Shown: piece after piece, positions 44,442 through 52,046 of the stretch | Layout: each line of letters starts with the position of its first letter | Position numbering within the stretch: position 1 is the first letter of the stretch | Assembly: GCF_030406325.1 (NCBI RefSeq) | Contig: NZ_JAUEQY010000011.1 | Coordinates: 124,001 to 188,000 of the forward strand | Length of the DNA stretch: 64,000 nucleotides | Direction: 5' to 3' | From: Actinomadura sp. DC4 | GTDB taxonomy: Bacteria; Actinomycetota; Actinomycetes; Streptosporangiales; Streptosporangiaceae | Made by a program: the position numbers and the translations under genes | Notes under the pieces: generated by a model | The model's database searches: none | Told to the model about the DNA's origin: nothing | The model's input: only the letters and a program-made list of their open reading frames with translations

Positions 44442-45694
44442 AAACGATCATCGTCATCTCCACGCGGGGGTTCGCGGCGTTCCGGCACGATCTGGTGGTC
44501 GATCCGGGGCAGGTGCGGTTCGTCGGCCTGTTCTCCGAGCACGACGAGAAGAACGTCACCGCCGCGCTGCGGGAGTTCATCGACGAGGTGCACATCCTGC
44601 CCTGCGGCAAGGCCGGCGCGACGGTCGCCGAGTCCTCCTACGTCGACCCGGAGCGTGCGCGCGAGCTGATCGCCGGAGTCCTGGACGACCCGGGTGCGGG
44701 GGAGGTCACGCTCCACAGCTTCGACGAGCGGAACCTCCTGCTCGCGGCCGACCTGCGCGCCGAGTTCGGCCTCCCCGGCCTGCGCCGCGAGGACGTCCTC
44801 CCGTTCCGCGACAAGTGTCTGATGAAGGAACGGCTGGTCGCCAAGGGCATCCGCGTGCCCAGGTTCGGCCGGTACGACACCGCCGCCGCGGCCGACCGCG
44901 CCGCCTACTTCCGGGCGATCGCCGACGAGGTCGGCCTGCCGTTCATCCTCAAGCCGGTCGACGGCAACTCGGCCGACGGCGTCTATGAGATCGGCTCGTT
45001 CGACGACTACGCCGCGGTGCCCGCCGACCTCGGCCGGCCGTACGAGTACGAGGAGTTCGTCGACGGGACGATCTACAGCGTCAACATCATCTCTCAGCAT
45101 CGCTCCAGCCTGACCGCCGGCGTCACCGAGTACCTCGTCAACTCCAGCGCCGTACGCGAGGGCCGGGTCAACGCCGACATCAACCTGATCGACACCGACC
45201 CGCGCGTGCCCCGCATGATCGCCTTCGCGGAGGACGTGCTCGACGCGCTCGGCCGGCCCGACGGCGCCTCGCACCTGGAGCTCTTCCTCACCGCCGACGA
45301 CGAGCTGGTCTTCCTCGAGGTGGCGGCGCGCTTCAAGGGCCTGGCGGGCGTCGCGGCGATGCAGCGCAACTACGGCGTCGCCCTGGTCAACCTCGCCTTC
45401 GAGGTCGAGGCCGGGCTCGCCTCCCGCCCGTACGACGAGGAGCAGGTCTACTGCTTCGACGCGGTGATCCCCAAACAGCGCGGCGTCATCGAGCGACTGC
45501 TCGACCCGGACATCGACAGCGAGTTCGGCATCACCTGGAAGGTGCACGAGGGCCAGGTCCTCGGTCAGGGCGAGTCGCTCGGCGACAACGGCGGTGTCTT
45601 CCTCGTGTGGAACAAGGACTACGACGTGCTGTACCGCGACTTCGAGCGGCTCGCCGGCTACCAGCCGATCACCTACCGGCAGGAGGCCCGGTGA
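44438..45694 (+). CDS. ATP-grasp carboxylate-amine ligase 3
   Basis: The 418-residue enzyme carries FRDKCLMKERLVAKGIRVP, the ATP-binding LPFILKPVDGNSADG, EYEEFVDGTIYSVN and the metal end HLELFL...LVFLEVAARFKG. This is the E-x-A-x-R type seen in biotin-carboxylase-like amino acid ligases. TTG 44438 is the likely start: it overlaps the NudC stop as TTGA, a G-rich GGTGAGGAG sits just upstream, and the N-terminal strand KTIIVIS begins at once. The substrate is unknown. It continues in a GTGA overlap into ligase 4. Confidence 0.87.
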   Translation: MKTIIVISTRGFAAFRHDLVVDPGQVRFVGLFSEHDEKNVTAALREFIDEVHILPCGKAGATVAESSYVDPERARELIAGVLDDPGAGEVTLHSFDERNLLLAADLRAEFGLPGLRREDVLPFRDKCLMKERLVAKGIRVPRFGRYDTAAAADRAAYFRAIADEVGLPFILKPVDGNSADGVYEIGSFDDYAAVPADLGRPYEYEEFVDGTIYSVNIISQHRSSLTAGVTEYLVNSSAVREGRVNADINLIDTDPRVPRMIAFAEDVLDALGRPDGASHLELFLTADDELVFLEVAARFKGLAGVAAMQRNYGVALVNLAFEVEAGLASRPYDEEQVYCFDAVIPKQRGVIERLLDPDIDSEFGITWKVHEGQVLGQGESLGDNGGVFLVWNKDYDVLYRDFERLAGYQPITYRQEAR

Positions 45695-47019
45695 CCACGC
45701 GGGAGCGGTCCAGTCTCCTGATGCTGGGCACGGACCGGTACGCGATGCGGGCATGCCTGGAGCACGACATCGACGCGGTGGTGGTCTGGGGGCCGGGCGG
45801 GCGCGACAACGGCTTCGTGGACGTACCGGACGGCCTGCGCGTCCTTCCGGTCGACGACCACAGCAGCGCCGAGGCGATCATGATGGCGCTGCACCGCGCC
45901 GGCCTCGTCGGCCACCGGTTCGACGGCATCCAGACCACCGACGAGTACTCCCTCGTGACCGCCGGTCTGCTGGCCGCCCACCTCGGCTGCGACTTCCTCG
46001 ACCCCGGCACGGCGGCCCACTTCCGCGACAAGTCGCTGCAGAAGAAACGGGTACGCGCGGCCGGGCTGAAGGCCGCGCGGGTCACGGTGATCGACGACGT
46101 GCACGACGTCAGCGGCCTCACCGAGCTCCCGTACGCCAAGGCGGTGCTCAAACCCATCGCCGGCGCGGGCACCACCCGTACGTCGGTGGTCGAGAGCGTG
46201 GACGAGCTGCGGGCCCGCAGCGAGGCGTACCGGAAGGCACGGACCAAACAGCGCACCTTCGCGCTGGAGGAGTTCGTCACCGGGGACGAGTGGACCGCCG
46301 ACGGCGTCCTGTTCGACGGCGAGCTGCTGTTCTGCTCCCTCGCGACGTACGGGGAGCCGTGCGTCACCCAGGTGAGCGCGGGGCGCCCGCTGTCGCTCCG
46401 CCGATTCGATCCCGACCGCGACAAGGCGACCTTCGACCAGGGCGTGCCGTTCGTCCGCGCGGCGCTCGAAGCGCTGGGCCTGCGTAACGGCGTCTTCCAC
46501 ATGGAACTGTTCCACGACGCCGGCACCGGCGAGCTGGCGTTCAGCGAGTGCGCCGCCCGGCGCGGCGGCGTCTTGGTGCACGAGGAGCTGCAGGCGAAGT
46601 TCCAGGTGAACCTCGCCGAGAGCGCCGTGCTGTGCGCGGTCGGGCGGCGGCCGGAGCTGCGGGTCAAGACCGACCCCCGGGTGATCGGCGGCGGCTTCCT
46701 GATGGGCCGGCCCGGCACTCTGGTGAAGTGCCCGAGCCCGGCCGAGGTCAACGTCCGGCCGGGCGTGCTGTTCACCCGGGTCGAGCGCGCCTTCGGCACG
46801 CACGTGGACAGCGAGCTGGCCAACACCAACCAGCGGATCGCCCAGTGCCTGGTCGCCGCGGACTCTGAGGCGGAGTTCGCGAGTCTGCTGGATGAGGTCC
46901 GCGCCTGGTTCGACGAGCAGGTCGTGGTCATCCCGGACGTGGTGACCACCCGCGAGCTACGGGAGTGGCGGCGCGACACCTGGCCGGAGGCCGACTACGG
47001 CGACATGTCATGGGCCTGA
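45691..47019 (+). CDS. ATP-grasp carboxylate-amine ligase 4
   Basis: The 442-residue product has the same plan as ligase 3: FRDKSLQKKRVRAAGLKAA, the nucleotide-binding AKAVLKPIAGAGTT, FALEEFVTGDEWTAD and FHMELFH...LAFSECAARRGG. GTG 45691 is preceded by AGGAGG (45681-45686) and overlaps the upstream stop by four bases. Ligases 3 and 4 are the closest pair in the cluster by motif and probably arose by duplication. The substrate is unknown; a second amide bond on the same scaffold is a reasonable guess. Its 3' end overlaps the MFS gene by ten bases. Confidence 0.87.
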   Translation: MTTRERSSLLMLGTDRYAMRACLEHDIDAVVVWGPGGRDNGFVDVPDGLRVLPVDDHSSAEAIMMALHRAGLVGHRFDGIQTTDEYSLVTAGLLAAHLGCDFLDPGTAAHFRDKSLQKKRVRAAGLKAARVTVIDDVHDVSGLTELPYAKAVLKPIAGAGTTRTSVVESVDELRARSEAYRKARTKQRTFALEEFVTGDEWTADGVLFDGELLFCSLATYGEPCVTQVSAGRPLSLRRFDPDRDKATFDQGVPFVRAALEALGLRNGVFHMELFHDAGTGELAFSECAARRGGVLVHEELQAKFQVNLAESAVLCAVGRRPELRVKTDPRVIGGGFLMGRPGTLVKCPSPAEVNVRPGVLFTRVERAFGTHVDSELANTNQRIAQCLVAADSEAEFASLLDEVRAWFDEQVVVIPDVVTTRELREWRRDTWPEADYGDMSWA

Positions 47020-48260
47020 CCGAGCAGCCCACCCGCCGCCGTCCGCTCCCCGCGGCGGGGTCCTGGGTGCGGAGCCTCGTCCCCGCGACCGGCCCCCAGC
47101 GCGCCATCTCGCTGGCCACGTTCGTGAACACCTTCGGCAGCGGGATGTTCATGACGAGCAGCGCGCTGTTCTTCACCCAGATCGTCGGCCTGTCCATGTC
47201 GGGCTACACCACCGGGCTCCTCGTGGGTTCGATGGCGGGCCTGGTCGTCGGGCTCTTCGCCGGCCGGCTCGCCGACCAGGCGGGCGCGCGCGAGACGCAG
47301 ATCGCGGTGAAGCTCTCCGGGGCCGTCGCGATGGTCGCGTGCCTGTTCGTCGGCGACTTCTGGCAGTGGGTGCTCGTCTCCTCGCTGATCGGTGTGACGA
47401 CCAACGCGCACGGTCCGTGCCAGGCGCCCCTCATCCGGGCGTACGGCGGTGAGAACCCGGTGCGGTTCCGCGCCTACCAGCGGTCGTTGACCAACCTGTC
47501 CCTCGCGCTGGGCGCGCTGGTGGCCGGTGTCGCCATCGGGATCGGCACCAGGTCCGCATACGACGCGCTGCTGTGGATCAGGGCGGCGCTCTACGTCGGC
47601 TGTGCCCTCGCGCTGCTCCGCGTCCCGCGCCTGGTCCCGGCTCGCGGGTCGGGACCGGCCCGGCGGTGGCAGGCCCTGCGCGACCGGCAGTACCTCACGG
47701 CGACCGCGTTCAACAGCCTGATGTCGGTACACTTCGCGGTGCCGACGGTGCTGCTGCCGCTGTGGATCGCCGACCGTACGCACGCCCCGCGCTCGATCGT
47801 CTCGGGCGCGTTCATCCTGAACACGGTGCTGATCGTCCTTCTCCAGGTGCGCGCCAGCAAGGGAGTGGATGACAACCGCTCGGCCGCGCAGCGCATGCTG
47901 TGGGCCGGGATCGCCATCGCCGGCGGGCTGACCCTGGTCGCGCTGGCGGCCGGCATGCCGTCGGGCGTCGCCGTGGCGCTGGTGCTCGGCGGGGTCGTCG
48001 TCTACACGCTCGGCGAGCTGTGGCACGCCGCGGCGTCGATGGAGTACCAGTTCGGGCTGGCGCCCGCCGAGGCCCAGGGCCAGTACAGCGGCGTGTTCGG
48101 CCTCGGCCAGGGCCTGGCGACGTCGCTGGCGCCGGCCATCGTCGGGGTCGGCCTGAGCATCGGCGTGGGAGGCGTGATCGGACTGGGGCTCGCGTTCCTG
48201 GTCGTGGGCGCGCTGACCCGGCCCCTGATCGCACTCACCCTGCGCGACGCGCCGGCCTGA
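47010..48260 (+). CDS. MFS exporter
   Basis: The 416-residue integral membrane protein has about 12 hydrophobic helices. They begin with ISLATFVNTFGSGMFMTSS, and an MFS loop 2-3-like segment GLFAGRLADQAGAR follows. The start is ATG 47010, inside the end of ligase 4, so translation is coupled. Proton-driven export of the cluster product is the natural role and would also give self-resistance. Its stop lies one base from the stop of the convergent aminotransferase gene. Confidence 0.9.
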   Translation: MGLTEQPTRRRPLPAAGSWVRSLVPATGPQRAISLATFVNTFGSGMFMTSSALFFTQIVGLSMSGYTTGLLVGSMAGLVVGLFAGRLADQAGARETQIAVKLSGAVAMVACLFVGDFWQWVLVSSLIGVTTNAHGPCQAPLIRAYGGENPVRFRAYQRSLTNLSLALGALVAGVAIGIGTRSAYDALLWIRAALYVGCALALLRVPRLVPARGSGPARRWQALRDRQYLTATAFNSLMSVHFAVPTVLLPLWIADRTHAPRSIVSGAFILNTVLIVLLQVRASKGVDDNRSAAQRMLWAGIAIAGGLTLVALAAGMPSGVAVALVLGGVVVYTLGELWHAAASMEYQFGLAPAEAQGQYSGVFGLGQGLATSLAPAIVGVGLSIGVGGVIGLGLAFLVVGALTRPLIALTLRDAPA

Positions 48261-48261
48261 C

Positions 48262-49554
48262 TCAGCGGAGGGTCTCCTCGGCGGCGTCGGCGATGATCTC
48301 CAGCCCGGTCATGAGGGCGTCGGGTTCGATGGTCAGGGGAGGCAGGAGCTTCAGCACGCCGCGCCCGCGCCCGCAGGTCTCGACGATGAGTCCGCGCTCG
48401 AAGCACAGTCGCGAGGTCGCGGCCGCGGCCTCATTCAGCTCGACGCCCCACATCAGGCCCTTTCCGCGCACCGGCCGGCGCACGCGCCGGCGCAGGAACC
48501 CGCCCACGGCCACGTCGTGCTCGCGCACGCGTGCCGCCAGGGCGTCGTCGGCCCAGTAGTGCCGCAGCGCGGCCGCGCCCGCGGTGAAGGCGAGCTGGTT
48601 CCCGCGGAACGTGCCGCTGTGCTGGCCGGGCTTCCAGACGTCGAGCTCGGGCGCGATGAGGAGAAGGGCCATCGGCAGCCCGGAGCCGCCGATCGACTTG
48701 GCGAGGGTCACCAGGTCGGGCCGGATCCCGGCCGGCTCGAAGGAGAAGAAGTGTCCCGTACGGCCGCAGCCGGCCTGGATGTCGTCGACGATGAGCAGGA
48801 TCTCGTGCCGGTCGCAGAAGGCGCGCAGGTCCCGGAGGAAGGAATCCGGCGCGGAGTAGACGCCGCCCTCGCCCTGGACCGTCTCGAGGAGGACCGCCGC
48901 CGGCGTCTCGACGCCGGAGCCCGGGTCCTCCACGAGCCTGCGGAGCAGGTCCATGGTGTCGAACGCGCCCAGCGGGGAGTCCGGATAGGGCAGGTGGGTG
49001 ACGGCGGGGAGCCGGTGGCGCAGACCCTCCTTGAAGAAGCCGTCGGCGGTCGCGGCGAGGGCGCCGGAGGTGACTCCGTGGAAGCCACCGCCGAAGGCGA
49101 CGATGGTGCCCCGGCGGGTCACGAGGCACGCCAGCGCCAGCGCGGCCTCGACCGCGCTGGCGCCGGAAGGACTGCAGAACTGGACCCGGTACGTCAGGTC
49201 GCGGGGTTCGAGCACGTACCGGCGGAAGGCGTCGAGGAACTCCGCCTTCGCGGACGTCGCCAGGTCCAGCCCGTGGACGAGCCCGTCGTTCGCCAGGTGG
49301 CCGATCACCTCGCGCGTGATCACCTCGGGGTTGTGCCCGTAGTTCAGCGACCCGGCGCCGGACAGGAAGTCGAGGTAGCGGGTGCCGTCGGCGGCGTACA
49401 GCCACTCTCCCTTGGCCCGGGTGAAGACCGTGGGGAAGGACCGCGCGTAGGACCGGACCGCCGACTCGGTGGTGTCGAAGATGGTGCTCGTCGTATCGGA
49501 AAACGCTGTGTCGGAAATCGTTGTGTCGGAAATCGTTGTGTCGGAAACGCTCAT
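48262..49554 (-). CDS. Class III aminotransferase, diaminobutyrate-2-oxoglutarate transaminase-like (EctB family)
   Basis: The 430-residue PLP enzyme resembles EctB/diaminobutyrate transaminases. It has GAGSLNYGHN, SPSGASAVEAAL, ETVQGEGG, the DDIQAGCGRTG cofactor loop and K286 in TLAKSIGG as the Schiff-base lysine, followed by GTFRGNQLA. The family interconverts aspartate semialdehyde and 2,4-diaminobutyrate using glutamate. There are no ectA or ectC genes beside it, so it more likely supplies diaminobutyrate, or a related omega-amino acid, to the ligases. AGGAGG lies five bases before ATG. The first 30 residues are a repeated SDTTI tail absent from the core family fold. It is last in the minus-strand operon. 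Confidence 0.88.
   Translation of the reverse strand: MSVSDTTISDTTISDTAFSDTTSTIFDTTESAVRSYARSFPTVFTRAKGEWLYAADGTRYLDFLSGAGSLNYGHNPEVITREVIGHLANDGLVHGLDLATSAKAEFLDAFRRYVLEPRDLTYRVQFCSPSGASAVEAALALACLVTRRGTIVAFGGGFHGVTSGALAATADGFFKEGLRHRLPAVTHLPYPDSPLGAFDTMDLLRRLVEDPGSGVETPAAVLLETVQGEGGVYSAPDSFLRDLRAFCDRHEILLIVDDIQAGCGRTGHFFSFEPAGIRPDLVTLAKSIGGSGLPMALLLIAPELDVWKPGQHSGTFRGNQLAFTAGAAALRHYWADDALAARVREHDVAVGGFLRRRVRRPVRGKGLMWGVELNEAAAATSRLCFERGLIVETCGRGRGVLKLLPPLTIEPDALMTGLEIIADAAEETLR
49492..49551 (-). repeat. Four 15-base tandem repeats at the 5' end of the aminotransferase gene
   Basis: Units at 49492, 49507, 49522 and 49537 read (plus strand) tgtgtcggaaatcgt or close variants; the middle two are identical. 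They encode the SDTT(I/A) repeat. The unit length is a multiple of three, so copy-number change keeps the frame. Confidence 0.85.
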
Positions 49555-49563
49555 CCCGGCCTC

Positions 49564-50910
49564 CTAACGGCTCGGTACGTTGCCGGCGAGGGTGGGTGCC
49601 TTCTCCCCCGTACCGGATGGCACGAGGCCGATGGCGATGTCGTCGCGGTGGCGCATCCCGGGGAAGGACACGCGGCGTACCTGCCGGTAGGCGTTCTCGC
49701 GCGCCTCCCGGTAACCGTGGCCCGCTCCGACGACGTGCAGGACCCGGCCCCCGCACGTCACGGGGACCCCGGCCGCGTCGCGCCGGAGGTTGGCGTAGAA
49801 GGCGACGTCGACGTCCTCCAGCCCGCTCACCGGCTGTCCCTGTGCGAACGCGCCGAACGGCCACCCCGGCAGGGCGTCCGGGTCGAGGGGGTCCAAGCAG
49901 CCCTGCGTGAGCGCGACCGAGCACCGCACCAGGTCGTCGGTGATGAGCCGCTGCCGGCCAAGGCCGCCCGCGAGGACCGACCGGCACAGCGCCACGAAGT
50001 CGCTGTGCACGGACGGCAGCACGACCTCCGCCTCGGAGTCGCCGAAACGGGCGTTGACCTCGATGACGACGGGCCCGGCGTCGGTGAGCATCGCCCCGAT
50101 GTAGACGAAGCCCGAGTAGTCCAGGCCGTCGCGGCGCAGCCCCCGTACGAACGGGTCCAGGATCGCCGCGCGGACGCGTTCGCGCAGCGCGGGGCTGTCG
50201 GCGGGGTGCGGCGCGACCGACCCCATGCCGTCGCAGTTCTTCCCGGAGTCGCCGTCGAGCGCCCGCTTGAAGTCGACGGCCGAGGGGAACATGAGGTACT
50301 CGTCACCGCCGATCAGCGCGAAGATCGAGATCTCCGTGCCGCGCAGCCGCTCCTCGACGACGACGCGGAAGTCGTCGCCGTGCTCGCGGGCGAAGCGCTC
50401 GACCGCGGCCTCGGCCTCGCCGGTCGTCTCACAGACGATCGAACCGTCGCCGTCCACGGTCAGCCCGTCGGTCTTGACCACACAGGTGTACGGGCGGGAC
50501 CGGATGTGGGACCGGGCCTCCTGCGGGTCCGTGAAGACCCCGTACGCGGGAACCGGCACGCCGTGGCGGTCGCAGAAGAGCTTGCCGCGCTCCTTGCTGG
50601 CCTCCAGCTCGGCGGCGGCGCGGGCCGGGCCGATCACCTGGTGGCCGTGGGCGCGGAGCACGTCGACGTACCCCCGCGACAGCGCGTCGATGTTGCCGAC
50701 CAGCACGAACTCGACCGGCGTCGTACGCAGGAACGCCAGTGCCGTACCCGGGTCGTCGAACGCGATGGAGGGCACCGGCACGACGCGTTCGTCGCCGATC
50801 ACGTCGCATCCAGGGCCGTAGTAGACCGTGACGGCGGGGTTCGTACGGGTCATGAGGTCGCAGATGGCGTGGCCCCGGCCGGTGCCGTCGACGACGAGGA
50901 CGGCCGTCAC
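49564..50910 (-). CDS. PurD-like ATP-grasp ligase (ligase 5)
   Basis: The 448-residue protein is related to phosphoribosylamine-glycine ligase. It shows ASKERGKLFCDRHGVPVPAY, CVVKTDGLTVDGDG, VVVEERLRGTEISIFAL and VIEVNARFGDSEAEVVLP, where true PurD has a GDPE(T/C)Q-like segment. The change there, together with its place in this cluster, argues for a new amino acid substrate rather than purine synthesis. GTG 50910 is in a four-base GTGA overlap with the upstream desaturase gene. The aminotransferase starts nine bases after its end. A duplicated housekeeping PurD is the main alternative. Confidence 0.85.
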   Translation of the reverse strand: MTAVLVVDGTGRGHAICDLMTRTNPAVTVYYGPGCDVIGDERVVPVPSIAFDDPGTALAFLRTTPVEFVLVGNIDALSRGYVDVLRAHGHQVIGPARAAAELEASKERGKLFCDRHGVPVPAYGVFTDPQEARSHIRSRPYTCVVKTDGLTVDGDGSIVCETTGEAEAAVERFAREHGDDFRVVVEERLRGTEISIFALIGGDEYLMFPSAVDFKRALDGDSGKNCDGMGSVAPHPADSPALRERVRAAILDPFVRGLRRDGLDYSGFVYIGAMLTDAGPVVIEVNARFGDSEAEVVLPSVHSDFVALCRSVLAGGLGRQRLITDDLVRCSVALTQGCLDPLDPDALPGWPFGAFAQGQPVSGLEDVDVAFYANLRRDAAGVPVTCGGRVLHVVGAGHGYREARENAYRQVRRVSFPGMRHRDDIAIGLVPSGTGEKAPTLAGNVPSR

Positions 50911-52046
50911 CGTACCTGCACCCTCTCGGACCTGCGCACGCTCGTGTCGAGCACGGCGTTGGCGGCGCGTACGTGGTCCAGGAGGGTGCCCCAGACCTCG
51001 TAGTACCGGTCGGAACCATCCATGATGTCCTGGTTGCGGACGAAGGAGGAGTTCGCCCATTCGCACTTCGGCCGTACGTGGTGCAGGTCGTGCTGGACGG
51101 TGTCGCCGACCAGCACGAGCAGGCGGTACGGCGCGTGCACGAACACCATCCGCAGCCACCATCGCGCCCAGGCGCGGGCGCCCGATCCACGGCCCGGCGC
51201 GGGCTCGCCGCAGAAGCGGCCGAAGGTGAGCTGGTCGCGCTCGGCCTTGACGAGGCCCTCGGCGTTGTCGAACAGCCACCAGCGGTGCTCGCTGAGCGTG
51301 TAGAGGAAGGTGTGCGCCTGGAAGAACACCGAGGCCGGGACCACCCACAGCACCAGCCATGGGATCCACAGGCCGGTGGCGGCCAGCACGGCGACGGTCC
51401 CCGCCAGGAAGACCAGGGACATCGCGAACCGGTACGGCCGCTGGCGCGGCGTGTAGTTGCCCTTGAGGCGCGACCAGAAGAAGCCCCAGTGATGCTTGGG
51501 GGAGACCGTCGCCCGCCACAGGTAGCGGTTGAACTCCTGGGCCGTCATCCCCGGCCGGGCCCCGGTGCTCCGCAGGTAGAGGGTGTCCTCGTCGCGCAGC
51601 GAGCACGGGAACGCGTGGTGGAGCAGGTGCTCCCTCCGGTTGGGGTCGTACGGCCGGCGCCACAGGAACGTCGTGACCACCTCGCTGACGACCCGGTTTC
51701 CCCGGGCCGTCCTGGCGAACATCCGGTGCAGGGTCTGGTGCACGACGACGACGTCGAGCCGCCGCATCCCGCCCGCGGTCGTGAGCCACGAGACGGCGAG
51801 CAGTGGCACGGTCCACAGGCTGGGGAAAAAGAAGAAGACGGAGCCGATGGCCACACCGATGGCGGTCTGCGCCACCCCGGCCAGGCTCGCCAGCACGGGC
51901 CGCCACTTCACCCGGGGCCGGTCGCCCTCGAGAGGAACGCCCGTCACCCAGGTAAGGAACGGCTGGACGACCCGCCACAGGCCGCGCATGCTCTCACGCG
52001 GATGCGTCACCGTCTCCGGCGCCCGCCACGAGGTGTCGATGGCCAT
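50907..52046 (-). CDS. Membrane fatty-acid-desaturase-like di-iron enzyme
   Basis: The 379-residue integral membrane protein has the three His boxes of membrane desaturases/hydroxylases: HQTLH (H103, H107), HLLHH (H140, H143, H144) and HDLHH (H319, H322, H323). Hydrophobic spans lie between them. Such enzymes use di-iron and oxygen to desaturate or hydroxylate an unactivated carbon. In this cluster the substrate may be an acyl chain or an amino acid rather than a membrane lipid. ATG 52046 is preferred over ATG 52049 because GGAG then lies six bases ahead. The gene overlaps its upstream and downstream neighbours, so all four minus-strand genes are probably cotranscribed. Confidence 0.87.
   Translation of the reverse strand: MAIDTSWRAPETVTHPRESMRGLWRVVQPFLTWVTGVPLEGDRPRVKWRPVLASLAGVAQTAIGVAIGSVFFFFPSLWTVPLLAVSWLTTAGGMRRLDVVVVHQTLHRMFARTARGNRVVSEVVTTFLWRRPYDPNRREHLLHHAFPCSLRDEDTLYLRSTGARPGMTAQEFNRYLWRATVSPKHHWGFFWSRLKGNYTPRQRPYRFAMSLVFLAGTVAVLAATGLWIPWLVLWVVPASVFFQAHTFLYTLSEHRWWLFDNAEGLVKAERDQLTFGRFCGEPAPGRGSGARAWARWWLRMVFVHAPYRLLVLVGDTVQHDLHHVRPKCEWANSSFVRNQDIMDGSDRYYEVWGTLLDHVRAANAVLDTSVRRSERVQVR

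Noticed and set aside
49492-49551. Tandem repeat considered as a CRISPR array
   Set aside because: Units are contiguous 15-mers without spacers and lie inside the aminotransferase coding region.
48262-49554. Ectoine biosynthesis assignment from the EctB-like gene
   Set aside because: No ectA, ectC or ectD-like genes lie beside it; the adjacent dioxygenase is a PhyH/BesD-like protein in a ligase cluster, so the enzyme more likely feeds the cluster.
48517-51003. Plus-strand open frame of 828 codons
   Set aside because: Lies opposite the aminotransferase and PurD-like genes, whose motifs (K286 loop, ATP-grasp strands) are unambiguous on the minus strand.
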